NCBI GenBank assembly: GCA_007376185.1
Contig: VMFS01000005.1
Span: forward strand, 1 to 46,617
Length of the DNA stretch: 46,617 bases
DNA from: Parcubacteria group bacterium Gr01-1014_30
GTDB taxonomy: Bacteria; Patescibacteriota; Minisyncoccia; Minisyncoccales; 2-12-FULL-40-12
Direction: 5' to 3'
Of this stretch, positions 25,242-33,187 are shown piece after piece. Position numbers and translations under genes: made by a program. Every line of letters begins with the position of its first letter. The first letter of the stretch is position 1. Below the pieces are notes generated by a model. That model did no database searches. It worked only from the letters and a program-made list of their open reading frames with translations, and had not been told where the DNA came from.

Positions 25242-25460
25242 CCTACCACCAAAACTCGTTTAAATATCACTCTTTCGCCGGAAATGGAAACGGCGATAAA
25301 GCGGCTAGCCGAGCGCGATAGAGTTCCGCAGGCAAGCAAGGCGGCTGAGCTTCTTCTTGGGGCGCTTGAGCTTGAAGAAGACCGCGTTTGGAATAAGTTG
25401 GCTCAAAAGAGAGACAGGAGAGGCGCAAAATTTCTTACTCACAACAAGACATGGAAGTGA
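25239..25460 (+). CDS. Antitoxin, ribbon-helix-helix type
   Basis: 73 residues. N-terminal TKTRLNITLSPEMETAIKRL is a ribbon-helix-helix (CopG/RelB-like) DNA-binding strand and helix, followed by a charged tail (EDRVWNKLAQKRDRRGAKFL) that would bind the toxin. It overlaps the toxin gene by ten bases, the standard layout. The start codon lies in a long inverted repeat, consistent with autoregulation. Confidence in the pair is high because of the neighbour. Confidence 0.85.
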   Translation: MPTTKTRLNITLSPEMETAIKRLAERDRVPQASKAAELLLGALELEEDRVWNKLAQKRDRRGAKFLTHNKTWK

Positions 25461-25732
25461 GCTTTGATATATGTTATCACGAGCTAGTTGTTAAAGAAGA
25501 CATCCCGCGTTTATCTTTAGAGTGGAGAGAAAAAATTAAACGCGCTATAGAAAACCGTCTTACCACGCGGCCGGAGGCCTACGGCAAGCCGCTTCGCCAG
25601 TCGCTGAAGGGGTACAGAAAACTGCGCGTCGGGGACTGGCGCGTAATTTTTAGAATTGATGGCAAAACCATAAAGATATTCATTATTCAGCATCGTTCCG
25701 TAGTGTACAAAATGATACAGAAAAGAATCTGA
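25451..25732 (+). CDS. RelE-family toxin
   Basis: 93 residues. The pattern VVKEDIPRLSLEWREKIKRAIENRL, GKPLRQSLKGYRKLRVGDWRVIFRIDGKTIKIFIIQHRSVVY is a clear RelE: K/R residues in GYRKLRVGDWRVIF and the terminal HR-x-x-VY. These are ribosome-dependent mRNA endonucleases. It overlaps its antitoxin by ten bases. It is a different subfamily from the toxin at 1162-1407, so the two pairs are unlikely to be recent duplicates. Confidence 0.9.
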   Translation: MEVSFDICYHELVVKEDIPRLSLEWREKIKRAIENRLTTRPEAYGKPLRQSLKGYRKLRVGDWRVIFRIDGKTIKIFIIQHRSVVYKMIQKRI

Positions 25733-25748
25733 GATTTACGATATTTTC

Positions 25749-25796
25749 AATGGTTCGATAAACTCACCATTGACCCTGAGCCGAGTCGAATGGGTC
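25749..25796. repeat. Double-hairpin repeat after the toxin gene
   Basis: AATGG (25749-25753) pairs with CCATT (25767-25771), and GACCC (25772-25776) with GGGTC (25792-25796). The CCTGAGCCGAGTCGAATGGG core resembles 7584-7601 in the groES leader. Confidence 0.65.
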
Positions 25797-25848
25797 AAAC
25801 AGACACCGCCAACAACATTTTTTATCGAGAGACCGCGATGCTTCAAAA

Positions 25849-26622
25849 ATGAGAACAAGAACTATTATACAAAAAGACTCAAGCAACATAATTAAAGGCT
25901 TTGTAGAGCGAGCTGAAAACCTAACTCTTAATCATCCAGGAACAGAAGGACAACTAAAGGAGCTTTTTCTAGGAAATGTTCTTAAATTATTTCTCTCTCA
26001 GCAGTTTGATATAGGATCCGGAATCATAACAAACCATAATGGTACGGAAAGCTCCCAAGCCGACATAATAATTTATGATAGGCGAATGATCCCTCCATTC
26101 ATCTATCAGGGTAATGTTGGAGCTTACCCTGTTGAAAGTGTATTGGCAGTAATAGAAGTTAAATCTACTCTAAGCCCTAACTCTAAGAATGGATTTAAGA
26201 AAATAGGAAAAGACGCTAGTAAGTTAGATGATATTTACAAAAAATGTACCTTTTTTGAAAGAAGTAAGTTCAATTCCGATAGCCCGCGACCACCTTTTTT
26301 TGCGGTTTTTAGTTTAAAAGAAAATATGCCTAAGCTTTTGCATAAAAATAATAAAAAAGCTTGTAACTGGCTTGATAAAAAGAGCAGATATATTTCATCA
26401 GTCTGTATTGTTGGCAAATATTCTTGGATTAGAATGGGGCCGCCTGCTTACCCTAAGGTGGGATGGAAATTTCAAAAAGGTATCAATAGAATATACGAAG
26501 AAACTAAGAGATTCATAGCAGTTTTGTTAGATAATGTTAGAACAACTGCTGAAAAGAGGTTAAAATTTTCAATCGAAGAACACAGAGACTGGTTGAGTCA
26601 ATATATTCGAGATCAAAGTTAA
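25849..26622 (+). CDS. DUF6602-like protein with nuclease-type fold
   Basis: 257 residues. The middle contains QADIIIYDRRMIPPFIYQG followed by ESVLAVIEVKSTL: an Asp, then E-V-K after about 45 residues, which fits a PD-(D/E)XK-type nuclease core. The N-terminal EGQLKELFLGNVLKLFLSQQ and FDIGSGIITNHNG match the DUF6602 family as I remember it. Function of that family is unknown; a DNA-cleaving role is inference from the motif. It sits after the RelE pair, separated by a repeat, in an accessory-looking patch. Confidence 0.7.
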   Translation: MRTRTIIQKDSSNIIKGFVERAENLTLNHPGTEGQLKELFLGNVLKLFLSQQFDIGSGIITNHNGTESSQADIIIYDRRMIPPFIYQGNVGAYPVESVLAVIEVKSTLSPNSKNGFKKIGKDASKLDDIYKKCTFFERSKFNSDSPRPPFFAVFSLKENMPKLLHKNNKKACNWLDKKSRYISSVCIVGKYSWIRMGPPAYPKVGWKFQKGINRIYEETKRFIAVLLDNVRTTAEKRLKFSIEEHRDWLSQYIRDQS

Positions 26623-26905
26623 TAGAAACAAACCTACATTGAAAAAATACTTTGTTGAAATTTAAATTTACATCAAACACGAATTTAAAGGTGTTTTTGG
26701 TTGCTTTAAAATATGGTAAGGTTAAGTAATTATGAATATTCAAACATTAGAAAAAGTTAATCTTTCTAGCAGAAGACTCTAATTTAATCCTAAAAATCTT
26801 AGTTCTAGTCTTAGTCACTTGCAGTTAGTCAATAGAGTTGGCAATCCGAACAGGAATCAGACTAAAGAATTTGCCAGCCAAATAAACTTAAGTTAATTCA
26901 AGCGT

Positions 26906-27337
26906 ATGAAACTAAATACTTACCTTAACTTTGCGGGCAACACGGAAGAAGCTTTTAACTTTTACAAATCAGTTTTCGGGGGCGACTTAACGCCAATTGT
27001 CCGTTTCAGGGATGTGCCCACAGAAGGCGTGAATATCCCAAAAGAGGACGAAAACAAAATTATGCACGTTGGTCTACCTATAGGTGGCCAGATGCTGATG
27101 GGAACAGATGCCCTTGAGTCACTTGGGCAAAAACTGGTTTTGGGAAACAATTCTTATATTTCCATACACCCTGACAGCAAAGAAGAAGCCGACAGGATAT
27201 TTTCGGCTCTTTCTGAAGGTGGCACTATAGAAATGCCAATTGCCGATCAGGTGTGGGGCGACTATTACGGCAGTTTCAAAGACAAGTTCGGCGTGCAGTG
27301 GATGGTAAATTATCACGAGGAAAAGCAAAGGCATTAA
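26906..27337 (+). CDS. VOC/PhnB-like glyoxalase-fold protein
   Basis: 143 residues. MKLNTYLNFAGNTEEAFNFYKSVFG is the hallmark of PhnB-like members of the vicinal-oxygen-chelate superfamily, and the end WGDYYGSFKDKFGVQWMVNYH is conserved too, with IMHVGLPIGGQMLMGTD between. Members have varied or unknown activities; despite old '3-demethylubiquinone methyltransferase' names, no methyltransferase motif is seen. It has no operon partner. Confidence 0.92.
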   Translation: MKLNTYLNFAGNTEEAFNFYKSVFGGDLTPIVRFRDVPTEGVNIPKEDENKIMHVGLPIGGQMLMGTDALESLGQKLVLGNNSYISIHPDSKEEADRIFSALSEGGTIEMPIADQVWGDYYGSFKDKFGVQWMVNYHEEKQRH

Positions 27338-27370
27338 TGAAGGGAGAGTAATTGTGTCAAGGTATTTGAC

Positions 27371-27398
27371 TTGATTTTTGACTAATTTTCAATATAAT
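27371..27398 (+). promoter_or_regulatory. Promoter before PLDc_N-like gene
   Basis: TTGATT (27371-27376), 16-base spacer, TATAAT (27393-27398). The gene starts at 27445. A second possible -35 (TTGACT, 27366-27371) would be too far. Confidence 0.45.
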
Positions 27399-27444
27399 AA
27401 TAAAATAAAGGTCTATCATTAAATGGATAAGGTATTAAACAACT

Positions 27445-27690
27445 ATGATTAGAGCAATATGGGGTTTAGCCTGGTTTAAGACGATTTTGGGGATTTTATG
27501 GCTCATTCTGTTTATATGGGCATTGGTAGATATTTTGGGCAGCAAGAAAGATGTAGCCACCAAGATTATTTGGATAGTCGTGTGCTTAATCCTACCCGTA
27601 CTGGGCGTTATTATCTATGTGATTTTTGGAAGCGGAAATAAAGATACTAATACCCCCACGCCACCGTCGGCCCCTCCTACTTCTCAATAA
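27445..27690 (+). CDS. Small membrane protein, PLDc_N-like
   Basis: 81 residues with two transmembrane helices (about 8-29 and 40-61). The pattern LIWALVDIL-like (LILFIWALVDILGSKKDVATKIIWIVVCLILPVLGVIIYVIFG) is that of the phospholipase D N-terminal domain (PLDc_N), which often occurs alone as a small membrane protein. The tail is a short Pro/Thr linker. It does not contain a catalytic HKD motif. Function unknown. Confidence 0.85.
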   Translation: MIRAIWGLAWFKTILGILWLILFIWALVDILGSKKDVATKIIWIVVCLILPVLGVIIYVIFGSGNKDTNTPTPPSAPPTSQ

Positions 27691-27724
27691 TTGACAGATT
27701 GTTTTTTTAGTCTATTTTGGTTAT

Positions 27725-27755
27725 AATAAGGCGACTAAACGCCTTATTATTTTTA
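27725..27755 (+). terminator. Terminator after PLDc_N-like gene
   Basis: AATAAGGCG (27725-27733) and CGCCTTATT (27740-27748) form a nine-base-pair stem, then a T-rich tail. A TATAAT (27722-27727) with TTGTTT (27699-27704, 17 bases upstream) overlaps it, so a promoter for the next gene may start within the hairpin. Confidence 0.65.
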
Positions 27756-27813
27756 AGTACACACCGTCAGTTGAAAACTTAGTTGAATGGAGTTATACTG
27801 ACTGAAGAATAGT

Positions 27814-29274
27814 ATGCCAAACGGAAAAAGCAAAATCATATTGATTATTGCGCTGGTATTGTTGTTGATTTTGATTGTTAGAGGAATTGAACGCAAAAAA
27901 GAACAGCAAGATAACGGATCTGTTCCACCAACCCCACAAAATGACGGATCTGTTCTACCAACCCCACCTTCTTCAACTTCAGGCGAGTTTCCTACCCCTA
28001 CCCCTACTCCAACACCCACTCCAACTCCGACTCCAACTCCAACTCCGACTCCGACTCCGACTCCGACTACTCCTCCAGTGTCAGGCGATTTTCCCACCCA
28101 AACCCTTGATTTCTTCGACGCAACTACTGTTCATCCTAACGCCCGCGGTTTCCAGTTAAACGACTATGACCCCATAAGCAAGAAGGTTGTCTTTTATCCT
28201 TGGGGCGGCGCGAATAGCGGTCCGAGCGGAGTAATTCTTTCTTACGATACTACCAAAAACTTCTTGGATAAAGGAAGCTATGAAGCGGCTGACCTTACGC
28301 AGTTGATTGGTCCTGAAGCAGAGGGTTTCGGTGGTGGTTGTGTAGACAACAACGGCTGGTTCTACCTACCCGCTCTTAGGAAAGACGTTGGCGCTGGTAC
28401 AGTAGCTAACAGCTTAATGATCCGCTATAAAGGCACCAAGGCGGTTAATGATCGTTCTGCCTACGAGACCTTTGACGTGGCCGGGCTGGGCATACCGAGA
28501 ATCGGCTGGGCGCCATGCATATATCAGAGCGGCTACGTCTATTATAGCCCGATTCTTGAGAACGGATCTAGAGTTCCACACGGAATCTTCCTGCGATATA
28601 ACACTGCTCTGGCATTCAATAATACTTCAGCTTGGAGCTGGTATGATATTAAAACTAATGTAAGTTCCAGAGCTGCCGGCTTCCAGTCAATGGCTACTAA
28701 GTATCCTTATGTTTATCTTATCCCATTCGGTGTTGGTGAAAGTCTGATCGTAAGATACGACGTCACCAAGTCATTCAACTCTCCTTCCTCCTATCAAACC
28801 TTTGACATTGCTACTCTTAACAATAACGTCAAGGGTCCAACCGGAGGAATACTGGTTGGGAATACTCTTGTGCTTGTTCCCTGGAGAGATCTTTCAAAGC
28901 CTGGCACCAAAGCGATTATGAGTGTTGCGGCGGCATTTGACACCACGCGGTCATTATCTGATGCAGCAGCCTGGAAATTCTTTGACACTAATACCAGCGA
29001 TCCAAAGGCGGAGGGGTATCAATTTGGCTGGGCAGATAAACAGGGCTTTGTCCACTTTGTCCCTCAAATCAATAGCTCTGTGACAGTTCCACCTTTTATC
29101 GTATGGGACAGCAGCAAACCCTTTGACCAAGTCTCCTCTTGGAAAACCTACAGCAGCGCAGGCGTGACTAATTCTACCGGCGCTGCCTACGATGGAGAAA
29201 GTACTGCCTGGCTTGCTCCTTATGGTAATGGTGGAAGCAGTGGTCTCATTACGCAGGTAAAAATGAATTACTGA
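27814..29274 (+). CDS. Surface protein with Pro-Thr stalk and repeated beta-blade domain
   Basis: 486 residues. An N-terminal signal anchor (about 7-24, ILIIALVLLLILIV), a linker, a stalk of about 13 Pro-Thr repeats (residues about 60-86), then a long domain (about 95-486). That domain has repeated units of the form 'RYD-x-TKSF-x-x-x-SSY-x-TFDI' (for example near residues 148, 212, 258, 305, 361 and 444), which suggests a beta propeller of six or seven blades. No enzyme motif is seen. It is probably displayed on the cell surface for binding. The stalk is coded by a hexanucleotide repeat that may vary in length. Confidence 0.82.
   Translation: MPNGKSKIILIIALVLLLILIVRGIERKKEQQDNGSVPPTPQNDGSVLPTPPSSTSGEFPTPTPTPTPTPTPTPTPTPTPTPTPTTPPVSGDFPTQTLDFFDATTVHPNARGFQLNDYDPISKKVVFYPWGGANSGPSGVILSYDTTKNFLDKGSYEAADLTQLIGPEAEGFGGGCVDNNGWFYLPALRKDVGAGTVANSLMIRYKGTKAVNDRSAYETFDVAGLGIPRIGWAPCIYQSGYVYYSPILENGSRVPHGIFLRYNTALAFNNTSAWSWYDIKTNVSSRAAGFQSMATKYPYVYLIPFGVGESLIVRYDVTKSFNSPSSYQTFDIATLNNNVKGPTGGILVGNTLVLVPWRDLSKPGTKAIMSVAAAFDTTRSLSDAAAWKFFDTNTSDPKAEGYQFGWADKQGFVHFVPQINSSVTVPPFIVWDSSKPFDQVSSWKTYSSAGVTNSTGAAYDGESTAWLAPYGNGGSSGLITQVKMNY
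27991..28074 (+). repeat. Hexanucleotide repeat coding Pro-Thr stalk
   Basis: About fourteen units of CCNACN (CCAACT, CCGACT, CCTACC) in a row. Length changes in steps of six would keep the frame. Confidence 0.9.
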
Positions 29275-29384
29275 ATCAGTGAAAAACCTAAAATATTGAG
29301 TTAGTTCTTTGGCAAACGCCTGGACAAAAGGAAAGCCGTTGCCAGAATAAAAACTCGCTGACTTTTAAATTTGATATTAGCAAT

Positions 29385-30083
29385 ATGAATCAAAAAGGAT
29401 TTATTAATATCATTTTATTGATTATAGTCATCGTTGTAATTGTTGGCGCTGGAGCTTATTTTGCCGCAACCTGGCAAACAATACCCGCGCCAACTCCAAT
29501 CCCGACACCAAGTCTAACTCCTTTACCGACTCCCGAGCCAACACCCACACCTGTGCCAGTTGGAAGACCTAATTCAACATCTTACAAAGAGGACGGGACT
29601 TGCCCTCTTGGGTATGTAGATTATGGCGTGCCCCTCCAGTGTGTTACACCTGAATACATGGAATATTGCAAAACTCACCCTTGTCCGATATGTCTTGCCG
29701 GCGACACACTGATTGACACGCCTTCTGGCTTGATTGCAGTAAAGGATTTACAAGTTGGCATGCCGGTTTGGACAAAAAATAAAGCCGGTGAGCGCGTTTC
29801 TGGTTTTGTAACCAAAACGTCAAAAACAGCCGTTCCGGCAACTCACCACATGGTGCATTTAATTCTTAATGACGGCCGGGATTTATTTGTTTCTTCGGGT
29901 CATCCAACCACCGATGGACGCGCCATCGGCGATCTTGTATCTGGCCAAGCGTATGATAACGCAACCATAGTAAGCGCTATACGCGTTCCTTATGGCGAGA
30001 GCGCAACATACGACTTGTTGCCGTCTGGGGACACCGGATTCTATTGGGCCAACGGCATTCTCATTGGCAGTACTCTTCATTAG
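29385..30083 (+). CDS. Secreted protein with C-terminal Hint (hedgehog/intein) domain
   Basis: 232 residues. Type IV-pilin-like or signal anchor helix (about 8-27, INIILLIIVIVVIVGAGAYF), a Pro-Thr linker (residues 36-58), a short Cys-containing module, then a Hint domain from C104-like Cys in ICLAGDTLIDTPSGLIAV to the end. The conserved Hint blocks are visible: LQVGMPVWT, HHMVHLILNDGRDLFVSSGHPTTDG and FYWANGILIGSTL. The nucleophilic Cys and the block-B-like HP motif are present, but the C-terminal His-Asn plus nucleophile of splicing inteins is missing, so N-terminal cleavage or thioester chemistry is possible and full splicing is not expected. Confidence 0.85.
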   Translation: MNQKGFINIILLIIVIVVIVGAGAYFAATWQTIPAPTPIPTPSLTPLPTPEPTPTPVPVGRPNSTSYKEDGTCPLGYVDYGVPLQCVTPEYMEYCKTHPCPICLAGDTLIDTPSGLIAVKDLQVGMPVWTKNKAGERVSGFVTKTSKTAVPATHHMVHLILNDGRDLFVSSGHPTTDGRAIGDLVSGQAYDNATIVSAIRVPYGESATYDLLPSGDTGFYWANGILIGSTLH

Positions 30084-31390
30084 TGGGCGGGGATTGTAAT
30101 CGGGTCTGATGGGGCATGGGTCCGCTTTGCGGCGATGAGTAAGGGCAGCGCGCCCACTTGAATTGCCGCGCTTATCACGAATGAAGCGGGGTAGCCGAAT
30201 ACATCAGCAGAGCGGCCCAGAAAGGGTTGGGTTACGGCGCCTCCCGCGCTGTCTAAGAGCGCGTCAAACGAAAGCACCGTGGCTCTATGATGAGACGCAA
30301 TGAGCCCGTTTAAGTATGCGTGCCGCACCGGCATAGCAACGGCAAAAATAAGCCCCCAGAGTATGAGCAGTAAAACCACCGCCCAAAAGTTCGCGACGAA
30401 TCCCATAAGCGCTATAACCGCTACTCCTATAGCCTCTGTCGTAATAAGCAGGCCTGTGCGGGTACGAAAAAGACGCCGCACGTAATCAACCGAGAGTCCG
30501 CCGACAATTTGGGCTGCCGCCACTATGGCGGCAGCAAGCCCTGCGACGCTGTACGCTTGCGGGTTGCCGTAGAGCTCCAGCAAATAGGGCTGCATGGCGT
30601 AGAACACGTAAATTCCAATGCCCGCAAAGGGGGCAGACAGCATCAAGAATTTTACCGAGCGGTTTCGCCAGCCGTTTTCCATGGCGGCAGTGAGCACGGA
30701 TTTTATGTGCTTTGCAAGCCCAAGGCCTTTCTGCGGCGTGAATCCAAGATCGCGCATCATGAATATGCTTATTAAGAGCGTTACGCCAAGAAAGCCCACG
30801 CGGAAAAGATACGGAGCGCCTAAATTGATAAGTTGCGCTATATATCCTCCTGCGACAGATCCCAAAAGCATAGCCGTTCCGCCGAGCGCCTGCCCGCGCG
30901 CGAGCACGGATTCCAGCTGGCCTTTGTAGTTTGTGGCGTTTAGGGCATCCACGAGCCACGCTTCCATTGCTCCAGAGAGAAACGTAAATCCAAGCCCCAA
31001 AATTACAGAAACAATGGCCCATGCCCACAGCGGCCCGTGGATCTGCCAGAGCCACCAGTATATGAGTGTTCCGATTAAAAGCGTGGCAGAGCCGAGCTCG
31101 TACGACTTGCCGCGCCCTTTTGTGTCCGCCACCAATCCTGTGGGTATTTCAAAAAGCACCATGCCTGCGGTAAAAAAAGCGTTAGCGGCAAACGCCGAGG
31201 TATTTGAAAGCCCCGCGTCTAAAAGAAAAAGCGTATTAATGCCCCAGATGAATGAAGCGGCAAGGGTGGAAAAAAGCGTTAAGAGATAGTAGGTAAGCTT
31301 AACTTTCTTTGGCGTAGACGCCATGAGTTGATGATATAAGAAAAAGGGAAATGCCGCAATGAAATTCGCGATAGCGCCGGACTTATCCAT
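30080..31390 (-). CDS. Major facilitator superfamily transporter
   Basis: 436 residues with 12 predicted hydrophobic helices. The family loop motif between helices 2 and 3 is seen as FEIPTGLVADTKGRGKSYELG, and the matching loop after helix 8 as GGLSVDYVRRLFRTR. Substrate unknown; the closest general type is the drug-efflux-like group with 'F-E-I-P-T-G-x-x-A-D'. Codon choice is clearly richer in G and C than in the neighbours, which hints at transfer. It converges with the Hint gene, overlapping at the stops by four bases. The start could also be a later Met (MASTPKKVKL, about 23 residues on). Confidence 0.93.
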   Translation of the reverse strand: MDKSGAIANFIAAFPFFLYHQLMASTPKKVKLTYYLLTLFSTLAASFIWGINTLFLLDAGLSNTSAFAANAFFTAGMVLFEIPTGLVADTKGRGKSYELGSATLLIGTLIYWWLWQIHGPLWAWAIVSVILGLGFTFLSGAMEAWLVDALNATNYKGQLESVLARGQALGGTAMLLGSVAGGYIAQLINLGAPYLFRVGFLGVTLLISIFMMRDLGFTPQKGLGLAKHIKSVLTAAMENGWRNRSVKFLMLSAPFAGIGIYVFYAMQPYLLELYGNPQAYSVAGLAAAIVAAAQIVGGLSVDYVRRLFRTRTGLLITTEAIGVAVIALMGFVANFWAVVLLLILWGLIFAVAMPVRHAYLNGLIASHHRATVLSFDALLDSAGGAVTQPFLGRSADVFGYPASFVISAAIQVGALPLLIAAKRTHAPSDPITIPAH

Positions 31391-31562
31391 TATTGATTTG
31401 CAAGAAAAAAGCGGAATTTGTATAATAAATTATAAAGACTATCAAAGCAACTTTTCCAGAGCGCGGCAGCTTCTTAAGAGTTGCCAGTTAGGAGATGCCG
31501 CCAAAGGACATGAATTTCTTTAATAATAAAGGTCGAAGTTGTATTAAAGTAATATAAGAAAA

Positions 31563-31961
31563 ATGAATTATTTGGCAATTCTTATTGCGGCGGTTGCGGA
31601 TATGGCGGTTGGGTATTTGTGGTACGGACCGCTTTTTGGCAAAACTTGGACGGGAATGATGGGGTTTACGCCAGAGAGCGTTAAAGCCATGAAGATGACT
31701 CCCAAGCAGGCAATGGCAGGAGGTTTTATTACTGCGTTAATTTTCGCCTACGCACTTGCGATGTTCGCTAACCTCATTGAGGTTTCAGGTTTAACAGGAG
31801 CTTTTACACTTGGCTTTTGGATTTGGTTCGGATTTGTGGCGACAATTCAGGCCGGTTCTTTTCTCTGGGAAGGAAGGCCCTTTAAGTTATTCGCGTTTAA
31901 CGCCGTTGAATCTTTGATCGCTACTTTAGCGATGGCGCTTGTGGTGGTACTTTGGCAGTAG
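31563..31961 (+). CDS. DUF1761 family membrane protein
   Basis: 132 residues, four transmembrane helices. The start MNYLAILIAAVADMAVGYLWYGPLFGKTW and FWIWFGFVATIQAGSFLWEGRPFKLFAFNA are the two conserved blocks of DUF1761. Function unknown. It stands alone; the upstream gap (31391-31562) contains an AT-rich region but I see no convincing promoter. Confidence 0.9.
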   Translation: MNYLAILIAAVADMAVGYLWYGPLFGKTWTGMMGFTPESVKAMKMTPKQAMAGGFITALIFAYALAMFANLIEVSGLTGAFTLGFWIWFGFVATIQAGSFLWEGRPFKLFAFNAVESLIATLAMALVVVLWQ

Positions 31962-32014
31962 AGCCAAAGCGCGGCGGATCAAGACTATCTGGAAAATAAG
32001 AGAACTTTCATTTA

Positions 32015-32632
32015 ATGAGCGAAAAGCGGAGTTTGGTCCTTAGACATTTTAGAAAAGTTGACAGCGTCATTTACGAAGCGTTAAAGGGTATAAATTTCAA
32101 GGAGCGCTCCTTGCTGAAAAAACGCGCAAGTTCTGATTACCTCGCGGCTTTATGCCGCGAGGTAATCAACCAGCAGCTTTCAGACAAAGTTGCTCGTGTG
32201 ATTGTTGCAAGATTTGATAAAACTTTTGGCCTAAAAGTTAAGCCGAGAGGGCTGCTTGGGACAAGCGACAAAAAGTTAAGGGCTTTGGGCATATCCAATG
32301 CCAAAGTGAGCTATATTAAAAACATAGGCCGCGCTTTTTTGCAAAAGCCTAAACATTTCAGCCGTTTGCACAAACTGCCAGATGAAGAAGTTGTCACTAA
32401 ACTGACGAGCATTAAAGGGGTGGGCCCGTGGACAGCCGAAATGTTTTTAATATTTACTTTGGGCAGAGAAGACGTTTTCTCTTACGGGGACTTGGGTTTG
32501 AGGAAAGCGTTCGCCAACTTGTACGGAGTAAAAAATCCCAAGGAGCGCGATCTTGAAAAAGTGGTTTCACGTTGGAGCCCCTTCAAGTCCTACGGCGCAA
32601 TGGCGCTTTGGAGAAGCGTTGATAACGCTTAG
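32015..32632 (+). CDS. DNA-3-methyladenine glycosylase, HhH-GPD type
   Basis: 205 residues. It removes alkylated bases in base excision repair. The HhH-GPD motif is complete: INQQLSDKVARVI, then LTSIKGVGPWTAEMFLIFTLG (helix-hairpin-helix) and the catalytic Asp159 in VFSYGDLGLRKAF. The 3' [4Fe-4S] Cys cluster of Nth/MutY is absent, so it is AlkA-like. Within the gene, a perfect 14-base-pair hairpin (32135-32148 with 32154-32167, loop TTTAT) lies over the codons just before the conserved NQQLS. Confidence 0.92.
   Translation: MSEKRSLVLRHFRKVDSVIYEALKGINFKERSLLKKRASSDYLAALCREVINQQLSDKVARVIVARFDKTFGLKVKPRGLLGTSDKKLRALGISNAKVSYIKNIGRAFLQKPKHFSRLHKLPDEEVVTKLTSIKGVGPWTAEMFLIFTLGREDVFSYGDLGLRKAFANLYGVKNPKERDLEKVVSRWSPFKSYGAMALWRSVDNA
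32135..32167. repeat. Perfect hairpin inside the glycosylase gene
   Basis: GATTACCTCGCGGC (32135-32148) and GCCGCGAGGTAATC (32154-32167) form a 14-base-pair stem with a five-base loop. It codes YLAALCREVIN without adding length to the family alignment, so it may be a chance or selected mRNA structure rather than an insertion. Confidence 0.85.
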
Positions 32633-32647
32633 TACCTGAAGTTGTGG

Positions 32648-32653
32648 TATAAT
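32648..32653 (+). promoter_or_regulatory. Extended -10 promoter, leaderless
   Basis: TGGTATAAT (TATAAT at 32648-32653) with ATG at 32662, eight bases on. Confidence 0.55.
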
Positions 32654-32661
32654 ATAAATGT

Positions 32662-33132
32662 ATGATGGAGGATCTGCCGCGCACAGCTCCGCGGTGGGAT
32701 AAATACCGTTTGAGAAGACTGAGAAAATCAATAATTAATCCGCACTACTACGGCGACATTGTCAGACGTCTTTTCTTGACCGCGGGAATTGTTATCGCTT
32801 TTTCTACTCCTCTTTTTTTCCATTTAGCGCCCAAACTGTCAATCCCTGTTTTTTCATTAATCGTTGTCGTGACTTTGGTGTTTCTCGCGGGTTATACCAG
32901 CCCCGCCAAAAAACGCGTCGTTGAACTTGACATAATCTCCTCGGCGTTGGCCATAGTTCTGTTTGGCATAAGCGCTTTTCTGGCTTGGAGGTCTGATCAT
33001 CCCGACTGGCACAGGGTTTTCTTTTTCTTTTTGCTGTCAGGTCTTGGGTTGATATTCATATTCGCTCTTTACTACAGCGTAAAGTCCCTGCGCGGCATTA
33101 GTTCTTCAAAGGAATCCTACCCGGAAATTTAA
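32662..33132 (+). CDS. Membrane protein upstream of ATP synthase operon
   Basis: 156 residues with four hydrophobic helices (about 36-54, 58-77, 88-107 and 118-140) and a basic N-terminus (RWDKYRLRRLRKSI). Its position before atpB is where atpI often sits, but I do not recognise AtpI motifs, so homology is unproven. It has its own extended -10 box and atpB has another promoter, so it may be independent. Possible roles in Fo assembly are speculation. Confidence 0.75.
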   Translation: MMEDLPRTAPRWDKYRLRRLRKSIINPHYYGDIVRRLFLTAGIVIAFSTPLFFHLAPKLSIPVFSLIVVVTLVFLAGYTSPAKKRVVELDIISSALAIVLFGISAFLAWRSDHPDWHRVFFFFLLSGLGLIFIFALYYSVKSLRGISSSKESYPEI

Positions 33133-33144
33133 AGATTGCGTTCA

Positions 33145-33174
33145 TTGACTTAAATTATTTCTCCGTGGTATCAT
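33145..33174 (+). promoter_or_regulatory. ATP synthase operon promoter
   Basis: TTGACT (33145-33150), 18-base spacer, TGG-TATCAT extended -10 (33169-33174). atpB starts at 33188, giving a leader of six or seven bases. Confidence 0.6.
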
Positions 33175-33187
33175 AAGCACTTGATAT

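Noticed and set aside
26623-26905. Possible small gene or RNA in the gap before the VOC gene
   Set aside because: Only short, AT-rich frames and no clear hairpin or promoter; I see nothing I can support.
27753-28097. Minus-strand Gly-Val repeat frame
   Set aside because: Antisense of the CCNACN stalk repeat.
29691-30083. Intein in a host protein
   Set aside because: No C-terminal extein and no His-Asn-Cys/Ser/Thr end; a terminal Hint domain fits better.
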